Shown in pieces: positions 1 to 8,519 of a stretch of DNA of 21,421 bases (position 1 is its first letter; each line of letters starts with the position of its first letter). Under the pieces are notes generated by a model, which searched no databases, was not told the origin of the DNA, and was given only the letters and a program-made list of their open reading frames with translations. The position numbers and the translations under genes were made by a program. Origin of the DNA: Phycisphaerae bacterium (lineage in GTDB: Bacteria; Planctomycetota; Phycisphaerae; Tepidisphaerales; Tepidisphaeraceae); the NCBI GenBank assembly GCA_030448225.1, contig JAUJNJ010000090.1, positions 1 to 21,421 of the forward strand, in the 5' to 3' direction.

Positions 1-2928
1 GTACTTCGGACGACCGGCGTCATTCACGAGGTTCAGGTCGGCGCCGTCGGCCCCGAACACCGCGGCGAGCGTCGCGAGCGGGCGGTCGTGCGGGTCGCGC
101 GTGCCGGCGCCGGCGCTGCCGAACAGCACGCCCCCGCCCCGCACCCACTCCGCGATGGCCGTCGCCGCGTCGGGGCGGATCTGCGGGCCGTTGAGGTAGA
201 GAACCTTGTAGTTCGACAACTCGCCCGCGGCGACGTCCTCCTCGGGGATGAAGTCGGCGTCGTACCCGGCGTGCTGGAGGGCCCAGCGGATGTAGTGCGC
301 GTCCTGCTCGCTGGTCGAGGTCGCGTCGGCCCAGATGCCGGCCGTGCGGTTGTAGAGGATCGCGACGTCGGCCTTGCGGCGCGTCGTGCCGCGCATCGCG
401 TCGTCGATGGCCCCGAACTCGTGGAGGATCTCGCGGAGCGCGGGGTAGAGCTCGTAGGTCGCGCCCCACGAGTCGATGCCGGCGTAGTAGGGCCCGTAGT
501 TGTAGGCGTTGACGTGCCGCACGTCGGCGGCGAGCAGCGTGTACCACTTCAGCCGCTGAAGTTTCGGCCCGCCCGACACGCCCACCGCGTAGGCGCCGAG
601 CGGCTGGTTCGGCCCGCCGGCGGCGCGGAGCAGGGCGAACGTGTGCGACGCGTACTGCGGGGCCGCGTCGTACCCGAGCCAGTCCTCGCTCCAGCCGAGT
701 TCCAGCCCGCCGTCGCGCTGCGCCATGAACAGGTCGGTGCCGTGGTGGTTCCACGCGACCGGCGGCGAGTAGTTGACGTAGGTCTTCACCGTGTCGGGGA
801 AGTGCTTGCGCTTGAGCGCCACGCACGCCTTGAAGAAGTCGGCGAACGTGCGCAGGCGCAGCAGGCCGGTCTCGTAGAACAGTGCCGGCATGGCGGCGCG
901 TTCCTCGGGCAAGACGGGCCGGACCTCGTCCCAGTCGGCCGCGCCGAGGTCGGCGGGCTTCACGTTCCGCGCTTTGAGGTCGGCGACGAACTTCGCCTTG
1001 CAGAACTCGCAGTGGACGAGGTGCGCGTAAGGCGGCGCGGTCGGCTCGTCGGCGAACTTCATCCGCTCGACGTTCGACATGATCGGCGCGAGCCGCCCGG
1101 CCTCGGCCTTCAGCACCTTTTCGATCTCCTCCAGGTCCGGCGCGTTGTAACACGCCTCGCCGCGCGCGTTGCGTTTCAGGAGGTGTACGAAGCCGGGCGA
1201 CGACGCGAAGTGCTGCTCGAGCCCGTGACGGGCGTAGAACTGGGCGGCGCGTGCGGCCGGCGCGATCGGGGGGCCGGTGCCGTTGAAGCCGAGGCGCTTC
1301 AGGACCGCGACCTCCCGCTCGATGAGGCGCGGGTCGTCGAGGCCCACCTCCAGCGCCACGTGCGCGCTCAGGTCGCGGTGCTTTGCGACCTTGCCGCCGA
1401 CCGGACCCGCGCCGTCGAGCGTCGCCTCGGCCCTGGCGAGGTAGTCGGCCCCGGTGAGAATCCGGTCGGGCGCGGCTTGAAAGTCGTGCGGCAGCGTCAG
1501 GAGCAGGCGCGGCGCGTCCTGGTCGATCTCCAGCGTCTTCACGACGCGCCGTTCGTCGCCGACCGCGAATTCCAGGCGGCCGCGGATTCGCCCGGCGACG
1601 AACCCCTGTGTGTGCATCGCCCGCGTGGCGACGATCGACACGTTGTTCCGCCCGCCGCCGGGCGCGAGGAAGTCCGCGAGGTTCGCCCACGGCGAGGTCT
1701 CGCCGGGCGCGAGCCACTTCGTCTTGTCGTCGGGAACGTAGTAGGTCCCGTTGAACCCGCCGGCGCTGAGGATCCCCGGGTTCGTGTAAAAGACGGGCGG
1801 CTGCATCCGGCGGACGAACGTGTACAGGCAGAACGGCCCCTGCCCGTCGGACAGGTTCGTGAAGCGCACGAAGCCGCGCGGGCGGAAGTCTTCGATGCGC
1901 GGCTGGTAGTCGGCCAGGTTCGTTAGGACGAGCAGATCCACCTTCCGCGCGACCCACGCCGCCCCCGCCGTCGGCCGGGCGAGTCGCACCTCCACCTCCC
2001 CCGCCGCGAGGTCCGCCTCGACCGCCGCCCAAACCCAACTCGTCTCGGGGCCGAGGTTCGGGTCGGCGTCGTTGATCTCCCGCGTCGCGACCGGCTTGCC
2101 ACCTTGGTGCAGCGAGATCGTGTAGGTGGCGCCGGTGCTCGCGCTCGGACGGACGAGCCGCACCCAGAACCGATGCTTGCCGGCGAACTTCACGGGAACA
2201 ACGGTGGTCGCCGGCCGGTTGTCCGCATCCGATACGGCGTCGGCTCCCGCGAGCATCTTCATGCCGCTCGGGAAATCGGCGTACCACTCCGGATAATGGT
2301 CCGCCGCCCGCCAGGCCTTGCCGTTGGCGAGCGTCTCGGCCTCGACGACGGTGACCTGCGCGTTGTTGGCAACCGGCCGGACCTTGTCGCCAGCAAACAA
2401 GCCGACGCGATCGATCTCCAGCCGCGCCCCCTTCTGCGGGCCACCGACGATGATCCCGAGCCGCGCCCGCGCCGCGCCGGCGGGACGTTTCGCCCCGCTC
2501 GCGACGAGCGGCCGCCACGTGCCGTCGGCCGCCACCGACGCGGTCACAAGCGACGCGAGCTTCGTGGTCCCCTTCTCGTCGAAGAGCGCCAGTTCGACCT
2601 GCGCGGGCTGCGGGCCGGACGCGCGGACGTCCGTGGTCACGCTGTACGCGTCACCAGCGAGTTCGATCGGCGGCGACAGCAGCACACTGCCTGCCTCGTT
2701 CCAGCCCCGCACCGCCAGGACGAGCCTCCCGTCCGACGCGTCGCTTACCTTCTCCTTCTCGGCGGCGCAGGTCCGGTCCGACGTGAACCACGCCGGCACC
2801 GAGGCTTCGAATGACGCGTCCGACACGAGGTTGCGGGTCTGGCCAGAGTTCGGCTCTTGGCCGAAGGCGGTGCTGTTCGCCGTACAGGAGATCAGCAGAA
2901 CCAGAAGTGCCCACGTGACACCGCGCAC
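1..2928 (-). CDS. Large secreted/lipoprotein putative glycoside hydrolase (beta-galactosidase-like), 3' end cut by window edge
   Basis: One frame is open from a GTG start at 2928 to the window edge, at least 976 codons. A GGGGAGG ribosome site lies about 8 nt upstream of the GTG. The N-terminus (M/V-RGVTWALLVLLISC) is a signal peptide with a lipobox-like L-I-S-C, so Cys15 may be lipidated. Residues about 30-150 and 180-310 look like two beta-sandwich, carbohydrate-binding-like modules. The middle (about 400-800) contains aromatic- and His-rich blocks such as NHHGTDLF and YNYGPYYAGIDSWG, as expected for a TIM-barrel glycosidase. The last 100 residues (DVAILYNRT, YKVLYLNGPQIRPDAATAI, WVRGGGVLFGSAGAGTRD) resemble the amidotransferase-like trimerisation domain of GH42-type beta-galactosidases. 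Substrate and catalytic acids cannot be assigned. Other frames here are also long because of the high GC content, but they give Arg/Pro/Ala-rich nonsense. Confidence 0.72.
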   Translation of the reverse strand, partial: MRGVTWALLVLLISCTANSTAFGQEPNSGQTRNLVSDASFEASVPAWFTSDRTCAAEKEKVSDASDGRLVLAVRGWNEAGSVLLSPPIELAGDAYSVTTDVRASGPQPAQVELALFDEKGTTKLASLVTASVAADGTWRPLVASGAKRPAGAARARLGIIVGGPQKGARLEIDRVGLFAGDKVRPVANNAQVTVVEAETLANGKAWRAADHYPEWYADFPSGMKMLAGADAVSDADNRPATTVVPVKFAGKHRFWVRLVRPSASTGATYTISLHQGGKPVATREINDADPNLGPETSWVWAAVEADLAAGEVEVRLARPTAGAAWVARKVDLLVLTNLADYQPRIEDFRPRGFVRFTNLSDGQGPFCLYTFVRRMQPPVFYTNPGILSAGGFNGTYYVPDDKTKWLAPGETSPWANLADFLAPGGGRNNVSIVATRAMHTQGFVAGRIRGRLEFAVGDERRVVKTLEIDQDAPRLLLTLPHDFQAAPDRILTGADYLARAEATLDGAGPVGGKVAKHRDLSAHVALEVGLDDPRLIEREVAVLKRLGFNGTGPPIAPAARAAQFYARHGLEQHFASSPGFVHLLKRNARGEACYNAPDLEEIEKVLKAEAGRLAPIMSNVERMKFADEPTAPPYAHLVHCEFCKAKFVADLKARNVKPADLGAADWDEVRPVLPEERAAMPALFYETGLLRLRTFADFFKACVALKRKHFPDTVKTYVNYSPPVAWNHHGTDLFMAQRDGGLELGWSEDWLGYDAAPQYASHTFALLRAAGGPNQPLGAYAVGVSGGPKLQRLKWYTLLAADVRHVNAYNYGPYYAGIDSWGATYELYPALREILHEFGAIDDAMRGTTRRKADVAILYNRTAGIWADATSTSEQDAHYIRWALQHAGYDADFIPEEDVAAGELSNYKVLYLNGPQIRPDAATAIAEWVRGGGVLFGSAGAGTRDPHDRPLATLAAVFGADGADLNLVNDAGRPKY

Positions 2929-3204
2929 TGTGGCAACCTCCCCGGCAAGAGATGACGTGACCATTGTGTGGCCGTACGAGGGTAGGCCGGCGTAGCCGCG
3001 GCACCGCTGCCGTGGAACGGCACACCGCGCGTGCCGTCCGTATCCGGCCGCGCAGGGCATGTTGAAGCGCGCGACGATCGCCGCCCGGCTCGCGACCATT
3101 CAGCACGGGCGGGCCGCGATGCTCGTCTCCGGCGACGTCGGCCCGAGATCATCGCTGGACGGCCGTGACCGCGCCGCCCCCGCTACAACGGCGCGGAATC
3201 TACC

Positions 3205-5020
3205 CTACTCCACGATGAACCACTGCACCTCGACCCGCCGGTTCTCCTCGGAGTTGCGGCTGAGCGGCTCGTCCCAGCCGCGACCGGCGACTTCGAGGCG
3301 GGCGGCGTCGACCTGATGCTGGTCGACGAGCACCTTCTTCACCTCGTTCGCGCGGTCCTTGCTGAGCTGGACGGCCTTGAGGGCCATCTTGCGGAGGAAG
3401 TCTTCGCCGCCCTGTTTCAGGAACTCGGGCTTGCGCGCGTCGTCGGTGTGGCCGCGGAGCAGGATCGTGGAGCCGGGGCTGACCTTCAGCAGGTCCTTGA
3501 TCGACGCCAGCTGCGTGGCGTTCTCCGCGTCGGACTGGTCGAGCTTCGTGCTGTTGGGCAGGAAGTGGAAGCGGATGTCCTTGCTGAGGAGCGGGTTGTC
3601 CTCGATCGTGGCCGAGCCGCCGGACGTGATCGGCGCGATCGCCACCTTCTGGTTCTTGAACGTGCCGGCCTGCTCGACCGCCTTCAGGTGAGTGAGGTCG
3701 AGAAACTTGTCGGCGTCCGGCGGGTTGGCGATCAACTCGCCGCCGTAGGCGAAGACCGCCGACTGGTAGATCCCGCCGAAGCTGCCGGCCGCGTCGATCG
3801 CGCCGGTGAAGAACGCGAGGCTTTCCGGCAGGTTCGAGAGGTGCACCTGCGCCAGTTCCTGCTTCGTCGACGCGCGGTCCCAGAGGTCGTCCTTGTCCTT
3901 GACCGGGTCCTTGCCGGTGTTGAACGCCTTGGCGATCGTGTCGAGGTGCGGGTCGGGGTTGTCGCGGACCATCCGGTTCCCCTCGAGCAGGCCCTCGACG
4001 AGCCCGGCCACCATCTTCGGGTTCCCCTTGGCGAACCCCTCGTTGACGATCAGGATGTCGGCGACAATCAGCAGGTTCTTGTTCGTGGTGAGCAGCCGGG
4101 CCTTGCCGTTGCTCTGCTCGACGACCTGCGTGGTGGTCGGCGCCCACACGACGGTGCCGGCCAGCCGGTCCTGGCCGGCGTTGAGTTCGCGGAGGAACAG
4201 GTCGCCTGCCGTGGGCGAGTCATCGGCGTACACGAGGTTGATCTTGTCGGCTGCCGGGGCGGTCCCGAGGTCGGGCAGCATGTTCACCCCGAGGCCCGCC
4301 TCCTGGGCGAGGTAGCGGATGAAGAAGTCGGCCTCGGTGAACTGCAGGGCCGCCAGCGTCTTGCCCTTCAATCCGTTGATGCGGTTGATGTCGCTGCGGA
4401 CGACGACGCCGTCGGCGCCGCGGCTGAAGCCGATCTGCGCCGGCACGACGACGCGAAACTGCCGCCCGTAGACGGCCAGCACGTCGGCGGTCGTCGCGCT
4501 GGCGGCCATCTTGCCGCTGTTGAGCTTCGACCAGCTCTCCTCCTCGCTCAGCGTCAGCTTCACCTTGAAGCCGTGCTTCTTGAAGAAGACCGAGTTCTCG
4601 CTCGGCGCCAGCCCGCCGTTGGCGACGATCAACCCGGCGTAGCCGGCGTACTCGCTCAGCTCGATCTCGACCGTGTTGCCGTTGGGCTTGTACGGGGCCG
4701 GCGGGTCGAGCGCGGGACCGCGCCGAGCGTCTCGGCCAGTTCGGCCGGGGCGGCCTCGCCGGCCGGCACCGCGGCGGAGCGCCGCCGCGGCCTTGCGACT
4801 CGCCGCCGATGCCGCCGCTGCTGCTTGCGGCCCCGCCGCCGCCGCCGGTCGAGACCGCGGTCGGGCCGTCGGGCGCGGGCGCGGCCTTGTTGCCGCGCTT
4901 GGAGAACACGAAGACGCCGATCGCCACGAGCCCGGCGATCAGCAGGAACGAGACGATCTTGCCGAGCGCCGTGAACCCGACGCCGCCGCCGCTGCCACGA
5001 GGGTTGTTGACTGGTGCCAT
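3205..5020 (-). CDS. Membrane-anchored ABC-type substrate-binding protein fused to C-terminal OmpA domain (two frameshifts near N-terminus)
   Basis: The start at 5020 reads MAPVNNPRGSGGG, then a single membrane helix at about residues 18-41 (IVSFLLIAGLVAIGVFVFS), then a Gly/Ser/Pro linker. The reading frame changes twice in the linker (about 4765-4775 and 4720-4725). From there one frame runs to the TAG at 3205. Its first part (VEIELSEYAGYAGLIVANGG, KHGFKVKLTLSEEESWSKLNSG, AASATTADVLA) is an NMT1/SsuA-like periplasmic-binding fold. The last 120 residues (IRFHFLPNSTKLD, GHTDD, LSKDRANEVKKVL, NRRVEVQWFIVE) form a complete OmpA peptidoglycan-binding domain. The protein would sit in the inner membrane, bind a small ligand in the periplasm and attach to the cell wall. 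Proteins of this architecture are often annotated as phosphate ABC transporter substrate-binding/OmpA family. No permease or ATPase is adjacent. The frameshifts lie in GC-rich linker DNA and may be sequence errors. Confidence 0.82.
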
Positions 5021-5153
5021 TTGGAGGTCCCTTCGGGGGCAAACGTAGAATGCGAAACGCTGTACGCAGAGTGAATGACGGGCGCGGAGCCCCGGGGTTA
5101 CGGGGCGAATCTAGGTGCGGTGGTGCTGTGGAGGAAACCCACGTGCTGGTTAC

Positions 5154-5186
5154 GCCACCACTCCACCACCCAACCACCCCACCACT
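5154..5186 (-). repeat. G-rich 8-bp minisatellite just after a stop codon (short copy, tract C)
   Basis: Read on the minus strand, the tract consists of four 8-bp units of the type GTGGTGGN (GTGGTGGG, GTGGTTGG, GTGGTGGA, GTGGTGGC). It starts about 8 nt after the TAG of the coiled-coil membrane protein gene, between it and the binding-protein/OmpA gene. The G-rich strand is the sense strand. Unlike the tracts near 6.7 and 9.1 kb, no two-hairpin block follows it. The remaining intergenic DNA to 5020 shows no gene. Confidence 0.8.
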
Positions 5187-5193
5187 TCCGACC

Positions 5194-6048
5194 CTACTCC
5201 GCCGCCGCCGCCCGCACGACGACCGGGGGCGGCTCTTCCAGCACTTCCTCGAGTTGGCCGTGGACGCGCTGCTGGTCGCGGATCCACTGGTTCGTGCCGG
5301 ACAGCTCGGCCGCGATGCGGTCGATCCGGCTCGACACGGCGGCCGGGTCGGTGCTGAGGACGGCCTGCTCGCGGATCAGCTCCACCTGCTGCTCGATGCG
5401 CGACAGCTCGGCGTCGAGGAACGCGAGCTTGTCCTGCGCCTCGCGCTGCGTCTTGGCCCGCTGCTGGAGGATCTCCATCTGGCTCGTGAGGCTCTTGCGC
5501 AAATCTTCGCTCAGCCCCTCGCTCCTCAGCTTGGCCTCGATGCGCTGGGCGCGGCGGTCGAGCGACTCGCCGAGCCGCTCGGCCCCCACCACCTCGCGCA
5601 GCAGCCGGGCGAACGCCTGGCGGCTGGCGAGCAGGCGGAGGTAGATCCACAGCAGCCGCCCCAGCCCCTCCCCCTGCGACTGAAGGTCCGCCATCGCGTC
5701 GGCCCCGGCGTGCTGTTGTTCGAGGATCGTCTGGCAGCGCCGTTCGAGCAGGCGGTACCGCTGCCGTTCGGGCTCGGGCAGTTGCTGGAGCAGCGCGACG
5801 AGTTTCTCCTTCGACTCGCTCGCCGCGCCCCGCAGTTGCGTGCCGTCGACGTAGTTCTGGAACCGGCGGTTCGTCGACAGCAGGTAGAGGTAGGCCAGCT
5901 CCCCCGCCGCGCCGAACAGCAGGAACGCGGGGTTCCAGAGGCCCAGCAGGCCGAAGCCGAGCAGGGCGATCCAGTTGGGCGCGACGAACATGCCCATCGG
6001 TCGGGCGTTGAACGCGGCCTTGATGTATCCCCCGAGGGTCCCTTTCAT
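5194..6048 (-). CDS. Coiled-coil membrane protein of unknown function
   Basis: A 284-residue open frame starts at ATG 6048 and ends in TAG at 5194. Residues about 20-60 (PNWIALLGFGLLGLWNPAFLLFGAAGELAYLYLL) form two closely spaced membrane helices. The rest, from about residue 75 to 275, is charged and heptad-like (EKLVALLQQLPEPERQRYRLLERR, RRAQRIEAKLRSEG, SQMEILQQRAKTQREAQDKLAFLDAELSRIEQQVELI), so a long cytoplasmic or periplasmic coiled coil is expected. The downstream gene on the same strand, 173 bp away, is the binding-protein/OmpA fusion, so the two may be cotranscribed and form one envelope complex. There is no strong ribosome site before the ATG. A weak resemblance in plan to XpaC-type membrane proteins is possible but cannot be shown. 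Function unknown. Confidence 0.8.
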   Translation of the reverse strand: MKGTLGGYIKAAFNARPMGMFVAPNWIALLGFGLLGLWNPAFLLFGAAGELAYLYLLSTNRRFQNYVDGTQLRGAASESKEKLVALLQQLPEPERQRYRLLERRCQTILEQQHAGADAMADLQSQGEGLGRLLWIYLRLLASRQAFARLLREVVGAERLGESLDRRAQRIEAKLRSEGLSEDLRKSLTSQMEILQQRAKTQREAQDKLAFLDAELSRIEQQVELIREQAVLSTDPAAVSSRIDRIAAELSGTNQWIRDQQRVHGQLEEVLEEPPPVVVRAAAAE

Positions 6049-6277
6049 CGCGGCCGCATTCTAGCGAAAGCATTAGAAGCCGCGAACGCCCGGACCGTTC
6101 GAATCGGCCGAGGCGATTGTAAACGTGCCGGGGCCGACCGCCCGGGGAGGCGAATGGCCGCGTCGACGGGGGACAATCCTGATCGCCGAGAGCGAAATCT
6201 TCGCGCCAACCGGATCTGCCGTGGCCCGGTCGGGGAAGGCGCGCCTATATTCGCTCCCGGGGGCCGGAGACAGCTAC

Positions 6278-6712
6278 ATGGCCAAGCAAAAAGCGAAGGG
6301 CAAGAAGCGGAAGATCAAGCGGCGCGGCCGCGCCGCCGCGGCGGCGGGCGGCGGCGTGATGACCGCGGCACTCGGCAACGTGCTGGGCAACATGGTCGGC
6401 CAACTCATGGCCGACGGCGTGGGCGCGTTCACGTCCAAGAAGGCGACCGAGACCGGCGTCGACGACGTGGCCGCCCAACTGCTGAAGGTGCTGTCCGAGC
6501 GCGGCCCGCAGTCGATCGCCGACCTCATCGACGCCACGAAGGCCGGGCTGACGCCCGTGCTGAAGGCGCTGCACAACGTCCGCGACTTCCGCCTCGTCGA
6601 CTTCATCGGCGAGGGCGACCTCGTCCAACTGACAGCCGCCGGCAACCGCACGGTGACCGTCATCCAGAAGGACGACATCCGCAAGGACGCGGCGAAGCTG
6701 CTGCAGGGATAG
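6278..6712 (+). CDS. Small basic protein with Gly-rich segment and winged-helix-like C-terminus
   Basis: The start at ATG 6278 is chosen over an upstream in-frame ATG at 6125 because a GGAGA ribosome site lies about 8 nt before it and the upstream extension looks non-coding. The product is 144 residues. Residues 2-18 are almost all Lys/Arg (AKQKAKGKKRKIKRRGR). Residues 19-50 are Ala/Gly with small-residue spacing (GGGVMTAALGNVLGNMVGQL), like a glycine-zipper helix. The C-terminal 80 residues (VAAQLLKVLSERGPQSIADLI, KALHNVRDFRLVDFIGEGDLVQLT) follow the helix-turn-helix plus wing pattern of winged-helix proteins. A DNA- or RNA-binding, histone-H1-like or nucleoid role is plausible from charge and fold, but this is inference. 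A TATATT at 6246-6251 could be its -10 box. The gene is divergent from the coiled-coil membrane protein gene. Confidence 0.8.
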   Translation: MAKQKAKGKKRKIKRRGRAAAAAGGGVMTAALGNVLGNMVGQLMADGVGAFTSKKATETGVDDVAAQLLKVLSERGPQSIADLIDATKAGLTPVLKALHNVRDFRLVDFIGEGDLVQLTAAGNRTVTVIQKDDIRKDAAKLLQG

Positions 6713-6718
6713 TTGCAG

Positions 6719-6811
6719 AGTGGGGAGTGGGGAGTGGGGAGTGGAAGAGTGGAAGAGTGGAAGAGTGGTGGAGTGGTGGAGTGGTGGAGTGGTGGAGTGG
6801 TAGAGTGGTGA
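6719..6811 (+). repeat. G-rich 8-bp minisatellite after a stop codon (tract A)
   Basis: The tract begins 7 nt after the TAG of the winged-helix-like gene. It contains three 7-bp AGTGGGG units, three AGTGGAAG, four AGTGGTGG, then AGTGGTAG and AGTGGTGA. The unit types occur in blocks, which shows stepwise local duplication. The G-rich strand is the sense strand of the upstream gene. The period of 8 excludes a coding role. The tract runs directly into the two-hairpin block at 6803-6869. Confidence 0.9.
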
Positions 6812-6869
6812 GAAGAATGACGCGCCGGATCACCACTTGTTTCGCGGCCGGCCCGAAGGGCCGAGGCAG
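6803..6869 (+). repeat. Conserved two-hairpin intergenic block, copy A
   Basis: The first hairpin pairs GTGGTGA (6805-6811) with TCACCAC (6830-6836) around an 18-nt loop. The second pairs CGGCCC with GGGCCG (6849-6863) around GAA. The reverse complement of 9018-9082 is almost identical across the whole block, differing at only a few bases including the second loop. The block ends the G-rich tract. It lies between convergent genes. From its end to the glycosyltransferase stop at 7008 no gene is seen. Confidence 0.85.
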
Positions 6870-7007
6870 GCAACCCTCCCGCGCCCTCGATACCTCCCGG
6901 CACGTCACGCTCGGCGTTCTTACACCGACGCGCGGCCCCGGTACCGTGCGATCTTGCCCACCACGTCTCTAAAAAAATCGACAAAAGCGGAACTGCACGA
7001 GCGCCGC

Positions 7008-8291
7008 TCACACCCCAGCGCTCGTCACCGTCACCCCGCCCGCCCCGACGCCTGCTCCGGCCCCGCGGTTCATCAACTCAGCATAGACGCCGTTCATCCG
7101 GCGGATCTTCTCGTCCCAGCAGAAGTTCGCCATGACGTGCCCCGGGCCCGCGTCGCTCATCCGGCGGCGGAGGTCGGCGTCGTCGTGGACCTTCCGCATC
7201 GCGGCGGCCATGTCGGCGATCGCCTGGGCGGGGTCGCCGGCGCGGATCTTGAAGCCGGTGGCGTCGGTCACCTGCGTCGCCGGGCCGCCGAGGTCGAGAC
7301 AGATCACCGGGCGGCCGGTCGCCATCGCCTCGAGGCAGACCCAGCCGCCGGAGTCGTGCAGGCTCGGGTGCACGAGCACGTGCGCCTGCCGCAGGCGATT
7401 CATCGTCTCGTCGCGCGGCAGGCGGCCGGCGAAGTCCACCTTGTCGGCGATGCCGAGCGCGGCGGCGTCGGCCCGCAGGCGGTTCATCTCCGGTCCGTCG
7501 CCGACGACGACGTACCGGCCGCGCTCGAGCTTCGCCTTGGCGAACGCGGCCAGGCCGAGGTGGAACCCCTTCCAGTAGAGCAGGCGGCCCATGCTGATGA
7601 AGCGGAACGCGCCGTCGTCGCTTGGCTCGGGGGCGCGGAGCGATTCGATCTCCTCCTTCGACAGCCCGGCCTCGGTCAGGATCTGCACGCGCGGCGCGCC
7701 CATCGCGCGGAGGCGGGCGGCCGTCTCCTCGGTCGTGGCGAACGCCAGGGCCGAGCCGGCCGCCACCGCGCGCACGCGGGGGTCGAACTCGGCCAGGCCG
7801 CGGGCCGACTCGCGCACGAACTCGGTGAGCCGCCCGCGCACGCCCAGCGCCGGCTTGAACGCCGCCGGCGCCGACTCGGCCCCGCCGACCGGGCCCCACA
7901 CGAACGGCACCGGCAGTTTCACCAGCGGGCTGGCGGTCCAGTATCGGACGTACGTGACGTGCTGCGCGACGTCGAACCCGACCGCGTCGTGCAGCGGGCC
8001 GGCCGTCTTCAGGAGCGACGATTGCCAGAGGTAATATCGGACCTGGTTGCCCGCGTTCCCGGGGAACGCCTTGTGAACCCAGCGCGGCACGTCGTGGTAG
8101 ATGAACGTGAGGTTCGCCCCGTCGGCCGGGTTGGCGCGGAGGTGTTCGGCGATGGCCGGCTCGTTGTCGGCGCGCGTGACGACCCACACCGCGTGGTGAC
8201 GGGCCACGCGCTGGGCGAAGTTCCACCCCACGCCCGGCTCGGAGCCGGCGTTGGGGCGGCAGGCGTACGCGGAAAGCAGAACCTTGGCCAT
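7008..8291 (-). CDS. Glycosyltransferase family 4 (GT-B fold)
   Basis: The start at ATG 8291 follows a GGGGA ribosome site and gives 427 residues beginning MAKVLLSAYACRPNAGSEPGVGWNF. The Gly-rich N-terminal loop and the C-terminal half are typical of GT4 retaining glycosyltransferases: FISMGRLLYWKGFHLGLAAFAKA (donor domain start), YVVVGDGPEMNRLRADAAALG, VDFAGRLPRDE, and HPSLHDSGGWVCLEAMATGRPVICLDLGGP. The usual E-x7-E motif appears as D-x7-E (D in HDSGGWVCLE). It transfers a sugar from a nucleotide donor, probably in exopolysaccharide or cell-envelope glycan synthesis. The acceptor is unknown and no other polysaccharide gene is adjacent. The frame could extend upstream to 8435, but that extension has no coding character. 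Confidence 0.93.
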   Translation of the reverse strand: MAKVLLSAYACRPNAGSEPGVGWNFAQRVARHHAVWVVTRADNEPAIAEHLRANPADGANLTFIYHDVPRWVHKAFPGNAGNQVRYYLWQSSLLKTAGPLHDAVGFDVAQHVTYVRYWTASPLVKLPVPFVWGPVGGAESAPAAFKPALGVRGRLTEFVRESARGLAEFDPRVRAVAAGSALAFATTEETAARLRAMGAPRVQILTEAGLSKEEIESLRAPEPSDDGAFRFISMGRLLYWKGFHLGLAAFAKAKLERGRYVVVGDGPEMNRLRADAAALGIADKVDFAGRLPRDETMNRLRQAHVLVHPSLHDSGGWVCLEAMATGRPVICLDLGGPATQVTDATGFKIRAGDPAQAIADMAAAMRKVHDDADLRRRMSDAGPGHVMANFCWDEKIRRMNGVYAELMNRGAGAGVGAGGVTVTSAGV

Positions 8292-8380
8292 CTCACATCC
8301 CCATCGGCAAGATCCGCCCGGAACATCCGGGGGAACGCCCCGGGGGTACATTCTATTCGGGACGGGGTGGCGCGGGGTGG

Positions 8381-8436
8381 AATGACCAATGACCGAGCCG
8401 CAATGACCAAGAAGTGACCGAGTTCCAATGACCAAA
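8381..8436. repeat. Array of ATGACC-type short repeats
   Basis: Within 56 bp the hexamer ATGACC occurs four times (8382, 8389, 8403, 8428) and TGACC once more at 8415, in blocks separated by GAGCCGC, AAGAAG and GAGTTCC. It lies in the 228-bp gap between the glycosyltransferase start and the stop of the orphan gene at 8520. No gene is seen in the gap. Confidence 0.7.
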
Positions 8437-8519
8437 GCGGCGCGGCGCGTTCGGCAGCGGCGATGCCACCGGCGCCACCCGTCGCCTTCGGCACGATCCC
8501 CGCCGTGCCTCCGCGCCTG

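Noticed and set aside
20..2518. An 832-codon open frame on the minus strand in another frame than the left-edge gene.
   Set aside because: It is Arg/Pro/Gly-rich with no motifs; the overlapping frame from 2928 has a ribosome site, a signal peptide and protein-like composition. High GC content makes long shadow frames common here.
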